Made by a program: the position numbers and the translations under genes
Notes under the pieces: generated by a model
Database searches by the model: none
What the model saw: the letters and a program-made list of their open reading frames with translations, nothing else
What the model was told of the DNA's origin: nothing
In this document: positions 1 through 6,902 of the stretch, one piece after another
How positions within the stretch are numbered: position 1 is the first letter of the stretch
How the letters are laid out: the number at the start of each line of letters is the position of its first letter
Assembly (NCBI GenBank): GCA_938010715.1
Contig: CALLVG010000238.1
Span: forward strand, 1 to 32,636
DNA length: 32,636 bases
Source of the DNA: an uncultured Saprospiraceae bacterium
GTDB lineage: Bacteria > Bacteroidota > Bacteroidia > Chitinophagales > Saprospiraceae
Direction of reading: 5' to 3'

Positions 1-1146
1 TTCTATTTCGTATTCAAATTCCTTTTCAACGACTTTTTTCGCTTTCGCGGAATGAGCAGGTGCTACCGAAAAACTAATTGATGCCTCCGATGATCCTTGC
101 GTTATCAAAATGACATTAATACCTGCCTGTGCAATTGCTGAAAACAGACGACTCGCCGTCCCCGTCACTCCAAACATTCCACTTCCCGAAAGGGTCAACA
201 AAGAAATATTTCCAATAGAAGAAATTCCTTTAATTGGTCGATCGGTGCCATTGGATTCAGAGGAAATCAATGTTCCAGGATGCTCTGGATTGAAAGTGTT
301 TTTGGTAACGAGTGGAATATTCTTTTTCAAGGCAGGTTGCAAGGTTGGCGGATAAATCACTTTTGCACCAAAGTGGGCCATCTCCATCGCTTCGGCATAA
401 CTCATTTTTGGAATCGTAAAAGCGCGTTTTACTTTTCTCGGGTCAGCCGTCAAAACGCCATCCACATCCGTCCAAATTTCAATTATTTTTGCATCTAAAC
501 CAGCTGCCAACAAAGCGGCTGTATAGTCTGAACCTCCTCGGCCAAGCGTCGTTGTCAAGCCACCTTTGGTTGATGCGATGAAACCAGTCACCACTTGTAC
601 TTCTGGACTTTTATCAAAATGATTGGCAATTTCTTTATAAGTCTTTTTGAAGTTGACCTTGGCTGCGCCGAAATTTTTATCGGTTTTGATGACCTTTCGA
701 GCGTCGAGGTAATTTGCTCTGACACCTTCTTGTGTCAAATATTTTGAAATGATAAATGACGAATTTCTTTCTCCAAAACTCAATACATAATCCATCGTGC
801 GTGGAGAGGCTTCTCTTACGAGGTATATTCCGTGGAGCAAATCATGAAGCGTTTGATGATTTTCTTTGAGTTCTTTTAACACCTCTTTTCGCAAATCACC
901 TTTCAACAAATTTTTGACTGCATCTTCATGACGTTCGCTGAATTCGGTGAGTTTTTCTCCATAGCATTTTTCGCCATTGGAAGCACGTCGAGCCATTTCA
1001 ATCAGTGAATCCGTCACCCCACCAAAGGCAGAGAAAACGACTGCGAATTTTTCACCTTTCTTATAATAGGATTTGAGAATCTCAGCTAATTGCTTGATAC
1101 GCTCTGGTTTGCCAACCGAAGAACCGCCGAATTTTAATACTTTCAT
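1..1146 (-). CDS. thrA: Aspartokinase, N-terminal part (probably bifunctional aspartokinase/homoserine dehydrogenase); C-terminus off the window edge
   Basis: Absent from the ORF track because it runs off the left edge. Reverse-strand translation from ATG at 1146 gives MKVLKFGGSSVGKPERIKQLAEIL...VVFSAFGGVTDSL...TTTLGRGGSDYTAALLAAGL...WTDVDGVLTADPRKV, classic aspartokinase motifs. The bifunctional assignment is inference. Confidence 0.9.
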   Translation of the reverse strand, partial: MKVLKFGGSSVGKPERIKQLAEILKSYYKKGEKFAVVFSAFGGVTDSLIEMARRASNGEKCYGEKLTEFSERHEDAVKNLLKGDLRKEVLKELKENHQTLHDLLHGIYLVREASPRTMDYVLSFGERNSSFIISKYLTQEGVRANYLDARKVIKTDKNFGAAKVNFKKTYKEIANHFDKSPEVQVVTGFIASTKGGLTTTLGRGGSDYTAALLAAGLDAKIIEIWTDVDGVLTADPRKVKRAFTIPKMSYAEAMEMAHFGAKVIYPPTLQPALKKNIPLVTKNTFNPEHPGTLISSESNGTDRPIKGISSIGNISLLTLSGSGMFGVTGTASRLFSAIAQAGINVILITQGSSEASISFSVAPAHSAKAKKVVEKEFEYEIE

Positions 1147-1280
1147 GGAGTGAGAGCTTAGAGTAATATATTACAAATTATTTGACTATGAGGATGCAAA
1201 CTTATTGCCAAATGGGGAGAGATGAAAGTATGGAGCGTTTTTTAATTTTCTATTTTCAATTAGACAATTTCCAAACTTTG

Positions 1281-1447
1281 AATATGAAGGAAGGAGCGTA
1301 GCTTCGATACCGTTTGTAGAAATGGAATGAAATCATGGTTTAAACCACGTAGTGGTGACACGGTTTGGTTGAATTTAACGGTGTCAGGGCTAACGCCCCT
1401 CAAACACGTTTTATTCTATTTTTCTACAAATCGAGCCGCTACTACGT
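1281..1447. repeat. Intergenic nested inverted-repeat element
   Basis: TTTGTAGAAATGGAATGAAA near the left end is matched in inverted orientation by TTTTATTCTATTTTTCTACAAA on the right. Inside are CCACGTAGTGG (palindrome), GTGACAC/GTGTCA and AGGGCTAACGCCCCT. Confidence 0.5.
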
Positions 1448-1463
1448 GGCTGAACTATGTCTC

Positions 1464-1658
1464 TTATCTCGTCGTATAATTCACTTTCGGTTCTTTCAAT
1501 TTATTGATGGCCTTTCTTGCTTTCTCAGGTTCCATCAGTTCTAAACCTGAACGTGCAACCCAATAACCTGATTTAACTTATTGTAATTTTGAATACTGAG
1601 TGGTGGTGACACAAGAGGTCAAGAACAGACCCAAGAGGATAGCATGGAATACTTTCAT
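1464..1658 (-). pseudogene. Small lipoprotein ORF interrupted by an in-frame TAA (64 codons, stop at codon 27)
   Basis: Reverse strand from ATG 1658: MKVFHAILLGLFLTSCVTTTQYSKLQ*VKSGYWVARSGLELMEPEKARKAINKLKEPKVNYTTR*. A lipobox-like LFLTSC signal peptide precedes the stop. The frame stays open for a further 37 codons after it. Confidence 0.5.
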
Positions 1659-1752
1659 AATTGAATTTTTTGAATTTTTCAGACGAAATTATTCCTATCA
1701 CTCCTAAACTTAGTTTTTACGAAAATGAAGTGCTACACTTCAACTTTAACGT

Positions 1753-2868
1753 TTATTCCCATCCCAACACCGCTCTCATTTTGTGATAGATTTCTGTATT
1801 ATCATAAATGCCAGTGAAGGTCTCTGCGCCTGGACCAAATGCAAAAACTGGAATCATGGTCGCGGTGTGTCGTCGTGCTGTGTATCCTATTTTCAAGTCT
1901 TTGAATTTTTTGCCAGTGTTCACTGCCAATCCACCGCATTCGTGGTCACCCGTCACGATGACTAAAGTTTCTTTGTCTCTCATAGCAAAATCTAAAATTC
2001 GGACAATTGTTTTATCAAAGTCTTCCATTTCGCCCAAAAATTTTTGGGTGTTGTTTGCATGCAATGCCCAATCAATTTGCGAACCCTCGATCATTAGCAA
2101 AAAGCCTTTATCACTTTTTTGTTTTAAAAAATTAGCGGCTAAAACGCCTGCTTCTGGCAGGTATTTTCTACCATCTAACGCATAAAGCGGATCATTGTCA
2201 GAAGTAAACCAAACGATTTTATCTTTTTGTGAAAGTTGTTTTTTAGTGGGCCTCGAACGTGTTAAAAAGTAGCCTTTGTCTTTTAGTTTTGCTCGTATAG
2301 TTTTACTAATTTCTTTTGCAGTTGAAAAATATTTTTCACCACCACCAATCATGATGTCAAAATTACAATTGGCCATATCCTCTGCAAGTGCATCGTAATT
2401 ACCACGTAATACACTATGTCCATAAAGTACAGCAGGAGTCGCATGAACTACCGTTGAAGTTACCGCAAATCCAGCTTTATAGCCTCGCTCTTTCCCTTCT
2501 TCAAAAAAAGATTGAACTGGAGTAGAATCGGGCAATACTCCAACCATTGTGTTGTCGGTCTTATGGCCACTCAACATAGCAGTGCCTGAAGCAGCGGAAT
2601 CAGTAACTAAATTATCTGAGGAATGTGTTTTTTGAAAACCGATGTGTTTAAACCATTCGAAGTATGAATGATTTTTGTTTTCATAATTATGTGCAGAAAT
2701 TTGATTAACTCCCATCCCGTCGCCAATCAGCAAAATGATATTTTTAGGAGTAGAGGATTTAGGTTTTTCAGTTATGTTGGTTGCTGCTTGTTGTCGATAT
2801 GAAAAAGCAAGCACTGCAAGCACAATTAAAATGAAATGACTAGCCTTCCAAATTTTACTATTATCCAA
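1753..2868 (-). CDS. Alkaline phosphatase family protein
   Basis: NIILLIGDGMG, DNLVTDSAASGTAMLSGHKT and VTGDHECGG motifs of the alkaline phosphatase family; N-terminal signal/TM segment. Confidence 0.92.
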   Translation of the reverse strand: MDNSKIWKASHFILIVLAVLAFSYRQQAATNITEKPKSSTPKNIILLIGDGMGVNQISAHNYENKNHSYFEWFKHIGFQKTHSSDNLVTDSAASGTAMLSGHKTDNTMVGVLPDSTPVQSFFEEGKERGYKAGFAVTSTVVHATPAVLYGHSVLRGNYDALAEDMANCNFDIMIGGGEKYFSTAKEISKTIRAKLKDKGYFLTRSRPTKKQLSQKDKIVWFTSDNDPLYALDGRKYLPEAGVLAANFLKQKSDKGFLLMIEGSQIDWALHANNTQKFLGEMEDFDKTIVRILDFAMRDKETLVIVTGDHECGGLAVNTGKKFKDLKIGYTARRHTATMIPVFAFGPGAETFTGIYDNTEIYHKMRAVLGWE

Positions 2869-2949
2869 ATCTTTGATTTGTTTGTTAAGTTTTTATCAGG
2901 TTTTCGGTTTGACCGATAAAGATGGGAAATTTTAGTAATCAATCTTTAT

Positions 2950-4017
2950 TTAAGCTTTAAAATTCAATAGAAAGTTCTTTATCAAGTCATTGAATCTTCC
3001 TCCTTCTCCAAAAAGAAAAGAAACTTCTACTGGTAAAACCATGATTGGAATTTTGTTTTCAATCAAATATTGGCGATGTAGTTCTAATCGCATCGCATCC
3101 TTTTCGGTGGTGAGGATAACTTTTTTGGGAGAGTCAATTTTGTCAAATGTTTCTTTGAGGCGACCAATATCATACGCCTTGAAATAATGGTGATCTTCAA
3201 ATGCTAAAACCTTTACTGAGTTAACCAAAGGTTTTAAATTGTTAAGTAAATAATCGGTATTGGCGATAGCACAAATGACCAAAACATCCCAATCTTTATT
3301 GATCTGAAATCGCTGTGACCAATTGAACATATAGTACGGATAGCCATAATTGTAGCGAGAAAAAAATATTTTTTGATGTGGGAAAGGTTTGATTTCCTGA
3401 ATCATTTTTTCTTTTCCTTCCTCTGTCAAATTATGTGGACATTTCGAAATAACAATCACGTTTGCTCGCTCATACGAGGAACGCCATTCGCGCAGTCGTC
3501 CTGAAGGCAGGAGGTAATCTTTTGTAAAAGGTTTTTCGTATTCTGTTAATAAAATATTCAACCCTGGATTGACAGATAGATGCTGGAAAGCATCGTCCAA
3601 TAAAATCGCTTGTGTCTCAGGATGGTTTTGCATTAATTTAGGAATCGCGTAAGAGCGATCTTCACCTACTGTCACCAAAACATCTTGAAACTTTCGAGCA
3701 TATTGCAATGGTTCGTCACCTGCTTGTTCTGCGTTGAAATTTGGTTTTATTTCTAAATAGCCCTTTGTTTTTCGTTGATAACCTCGACTTAAAGTTGCGA
3801 CTTCGATATAATCTTTTAGAAGGCGAATCAGATACTCGATGTGAGGTGTTTTGCCGGTTCCACCAATTGATAAATTTCCAACAGAAATAACTGGAACATT
3901 GAAGGTGATACCTTTTAATAATCCATTTCGATACAAAAAATTACGAATACTAATGCCTATCCCGTAGAGGAAAGAAATAGGGGCAAGCAGTATTTTTACG
4001 ATTGTATTTTGTACCAT
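2950..4017 (-). CDS. lpxK: Tetraacyldisaccharide 4'-kinase
   Basis: ISVGNLSIGGTGKTPHIEYL Walker A region, LSRGYQRKTKG and LLDDAFQHL motifs typical of LpxK. Confidence 0.93.
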   Translation of the reverse strand: MVQNTIVKILLAPISFLYGIGISIRNFLYRNGLLKGITFNVPVISVGNLSIGGTGKTPHIEYLIRLLKDYIEVATLSRGYQRKTKGYLEIKPNFNAEQAGDEPLQYARKFQDVLVTVGEDRSYAIPKLMQNHPETQAILLDDAFQHLSVNPGLNILLTEYEKPFTKDYLLPSGRLREWRSSYERANVIVISKCPHNLTEEGKEKMIQEIKPFPHQKIFFSRYNYGYPYYMFNWSQRFQINKDWDVLVICAIANTDYLLNNLKPLVNSVKVLAFEDHHYFKAYDIGRLKETFDKIDSPKKVILTTEKDAMRLELHRQYLIENKIPIMVLPVEVSFLFGEGGRFNDLIKNFLLNFKA

Positions 4018-4035
4018 TTAACCTTGAAAGTGTAA

Positions 4036-4080
4036 AACTCTGCGAAACTCTGCGTCTCCTCTGCGAAACTCCGCGTAACT
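4036..4080. repeat. Short tandem-like intergenic repeat (CTCTGCGAAACTCTGCG type)
   Basis: aaactctgcg aaactctgcg tctcctctgcg aaactccgcg taact: about 10-11 bp units between lpxK and the next gene. Confidence 0.5.
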
Positions 4081-4089
4081 TTTTAGTTT

Positions 4090-5022
4090 TTAATTTTTCT
4101 CATCAAACTCAGCAACAATCTGAATCATCAATTGAACGTCCTCGAAAAACTCTCGGATGAGGTCAAAACTGACATTCGATTGAAAAATAAAAGGCTCCAT
4201 CAAATCTTTATGTTCGGTTACGGCTATATAGATTTCTCTTCCTAAAATCGACATATAAATTTCTTTACCCGTTCGATGACGAAAATCTACAATTGCTTCC
4301 TGCATTTCAGGAGAAAGCAACCTGCGAAATGGAGCATCATCTGTTGCATAAGTCAAAAACGCTTCAGTGTACATTTGGTTGCTTAGATAGTCGTCAACGC
4401 TTCTTCCACCAAGTCGATTAAATTGTTTTATAGAACGAGTTAAATATTGTCGAAACTCCTTTGGTAAAATAAGTATCGAACCTTTGACTTCATAATTGAG
4501 CGTCGCATGCATAAAAACGCCTCTGAAAACATAATTGAGCCGACTTCTTACTTTTGAAAATTCTCTAACTTTTAATTCACACATTTTGAAAGGAAGTTCG
4601 CCCAACTGACCTTCGATATAATCTTCTCCTTTGTATTCGTCGGCTGTGGTGACAAATATTTTACTACTTAAAAATTCTTTTTTAGAAATGAATTTTTCTT
4701 CTTCATATTTCAGTGTTCCATAATTCACATCATTGTCCATAAAGTCCAAAACCAAATTCATAACATTGGGCTTGAAAGTACTTCTGAATTGTTGAAACTG
4801 ATAAACCAAATAAGTCATATAAAACCCAACGGGAATGACGAGGAATAGAGTCACTGTTAAGATATCTAAAAAGACACTTAACCCCATTAATACACATAAA
4901 AATAAAATGGACAAAAAGAATAAACGCAACAAGCGCCCACGCTTCTTTTCCATTCTCATCAATTCAGGATGAATGGTATGATTATAAAAAATCCGAAATT
5001 CTTCGAGTTTGTGTGGTGACAT
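4090..5022 (-). CDS. DUF3137-like membrane protein
   Basis: Intact 310-aa ORF with two adjacent TM segments near the N-terminus and a soluble C-terminal region; resembles DUF3137 proteins from memory. Confidence 0.6.
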   Translation of the reverse strand: MSPHKLEEFRIFYNHTIHPELMRMEKKRGRLLRLFFLSILFLCVLMGLSVFLDILTVTLFLVIPVGFYMTYLVYQFQQFRSTFKPNVMNLVLDFMDNDVNYGTLKYEEEKFISKKEFLSSKIFVTTADEYKGEDYIEGQLGELPFKMCELKVREFSKVRSRLNYVFRGVFMHATLNYEVKGSILILPKEFRQYLTRSIKQFNRLGGRSVDDYLSNQMYTEAFLTYATDDAPFRRLLSPEMQEAIVDFRHRTGKEIYMSILGREIYIAVTEHKDLMEPFIFQSNVSFDLIREFFEDVQLMIQIVAEFDEKN

Positions 5023-5051
5023 TAGACGTTTCTCATATTTATGTATGAAAG

Positions 5052-5382
5052 TATTCTACTGAACATTGAAAAGGGATAATATAAAAAACTAACCAAAAGA
5101 GGTTAGGTAAAGTTGAAAAAAATAACATTTCGATTTGAAGCGGTTCTTTTCCTATCAGTTCTGAGAATTTACAAAAGCAAATTCTGGTACTCACAGAGAA
5201 AAATTAAGCCATTTATTGGTCTGTGACCTGACTGTTGGCAGCACGGCAGCCAAACGAATGAGCAAAGTGTTGGGTAAAATTATCAAATTTGATACAGCAT
5301 ACACCCGATTGCTACGCTTTTTTCAAACTGGCAATTCAGTTGGTGTTCTTCAATCTATGTAATTTTACTGTTCAGTAGAATA
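5052..5382 (+). mobile_element. Internally deleted/degenerate IS-like remnant bounded by 14-bp inverted repeats
   Basis: TATTCTACTGAACA at 5052-5065 and its exact reverse complement TGTTCAGTAGAATA at 5369-5382. Between them is an ORF fragment (5165-5362) EFTKANSGTHREKLSHLLVCDLTVGSTAAKRMSKVLGKIIKFDTAYTRLLRFFQTGNSVGVLQSM*, reminiscent of the N-terminus of IS4-like transposases. Confidence 0.5.
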
Positions 5383-6347
5383 TCTGAAAACTGCGCTTTC
5401 AATTTTTCCAATTTGGGATTTATGTTTTGCGTGCAATAAGGTTTTTCTGGATTGCTTTTGTAATAGTTTTGATGACGATCTTCTGCTGGATAAAATTTCT
5501 CAAAAGGAACAATTTCTGAAACGATTGGTAAATCGAAATTGCTTTCTTCTTCTGCGATTATTTTTTCAATAGTTGCTTTCTCCTCTTCATTTCTGTAAAA
5601 GAAAACGGAGCGATATTGGCCACCTTTATCTGTTTTTTGCGGATGTAAAAAAGTAGGATTATGCGAATACAAATGAATCCGCACCAAATCTTCCCATTTA
5701 ATTTCTGATGAATCATAAACCAACTGAATCACTTCTGCGTGACCTGTTTTCCCAGTACAAACTTGTTCGTAGCTGGGGTCAATTTTAGTTCCACCACTGT
5801 AGCCAGAAAGCACAGATTTTACACCTTTCAATTGTTGAAAAATTGCTTCTGTACACCAAAAACAACCGCCACCCAAAGTCGCCAATCGCATTGAACTGTC
5901 TATGGTTTTTACTTTTTTGAGTGAAACAGAATTTAAACAAAAACGCAAACCACTCGGCATCGGCCCATCTGGAAAAACGTGTCCCAAGTGAGCTTCACAA
6001 ACATTGCATCTGGCTTCAACACGTCGCATGTTATGACTTTCGTCAAAAACATATTTCACCGCATTGGCTTTGACAGGTTGTGTAAAACTTGGCCAACCTG
6101 TACCGCTTTCAAATTTATCTCTTGACTCAAAAAGCCAACTTTCGCAACAAATACAGCCGTACAATGCTGGGTCAAACGATTGACAATGTTCTCCTGAAAA
6201 AGGACGTTCTGTTCCATGTTTTCGCGTTATTCGAAATTGCTCAGGAGTCAATACTTTCTTCCATTCTTCTTCCAATTGAAGTACATATCGATCAGGTTTT
6301 GGATTCTCTCCTTTTGCAAATTTTATGATGTCCAACCAGTTTAGCAT
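5355..6347 (-). CDS. msrBA: Bifunctional peptide methionine sulfoxide reductase, MsrB (N-term) - MsrA (C-term) fusion
   Basis: MsrB: SGTGWPSFTQPV, CNVCEAHLGHVFPDGP, RFCLNSVSL. MsrA: ATLGGGCFWCTEAIFQQLKGV, SGYSGG, PAEDRHQNYY. Confidence 0.93.
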   Translation of the reverse strand: MLNWLDIIKFAKGENPKPDRYVLQLEEEWKKVLTPEQFRITRKHGTERPFSGEHCQSFDPALYGCICCESWLFESRDKFESGTGWPSFTQPVKANAVKYVFDESHNMRRVEARCNVCEAHLGHVFPDGPMPSGLRFCLNSVSLKKVKTIDSSMRLATLGGGCFWCTEAIFQQLKGVKSVLSGYSGGTKIDPSYEQVCTGKTGHAEVIQLVYDSSEIKWEDLVRIHLYSHNPTFLHPQKTDKGGQYRSVFFYRNEEEKATIEKIIAEEESNFDLPIVSEIVPFEKFYPAEDRHQNYYKSNPEKPYCTQNINPKLEKLKAQFSDILLNSKIT

Positions 6348-6388
6348 CAGATATTTTTTTTCTAAAAACGAATCAATAACCCTATAGT

Positions 6389-6766
6389 TTAAACCAATTG
6401 GGACTTTACCCGCTCTTCCAACATTTCCAAAATTCGCTTTTTCAATCGCCCCCGATTTTCTAAATAAAAATCAAACTCTTCACTCGTAAACAGACCCGAT
6501 ATCATTCCTAACAAAAACATCTGAAATTTTTGATTGGTATGAAAAGTGGAATGAATCTTCGCCTGCTTTTCATCTTTTGAAATATTTGAAAAATCAATTT
6601 TAAATCGCTTCATCTCTGCATGAAAAGATTCCAAAATCAATTCATTTTGAAATTTCAAAACAGGCCGTAGAACTTGGTGATGAAATTTTTCAAGATCGCT
6701 TTTTAGCTTATCTGTTGTGATAGCAGGGATTTCTGGGCGGAGCTTTTTTACATCGTTGTTTCGCAT
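6389..6766 (-). CDS. Hypothetical protein
   Basis: Intact 125-aa ORF with Bacteroidota-like composition; no recognised family. Confidence 0.6.
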   Translation of the reverse strand: MRNNDVKKLRPEIPAITTDKLKSDLEKFHHQVLRPVLKFQNELILESFHAEMKRFKIDFSNISKDEKQAKIHSTFHTNQKFQMFLLGMISGLFTSEEFDFYLENRGRLKKRILEMLEERVKSQLV

Positions 6767-6902
6767 GAATACTTAGACAAATAAAATAGACTTTGGTTTT
6801 ATGAACTTTACGTTTTAGTTATACAACAAAAAGTTTTTCACTCCAATTCAAAAACCCTACCTTCACATTCTTGTTTCCTAATCAAATAGTAGAAACTCAC
6901 CT

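Noticed and set aside
110-498. Plus-strand ORFs 110-355 and 280-498
   Set aside because: Antisense to the clearly coding aspartokinase frame.
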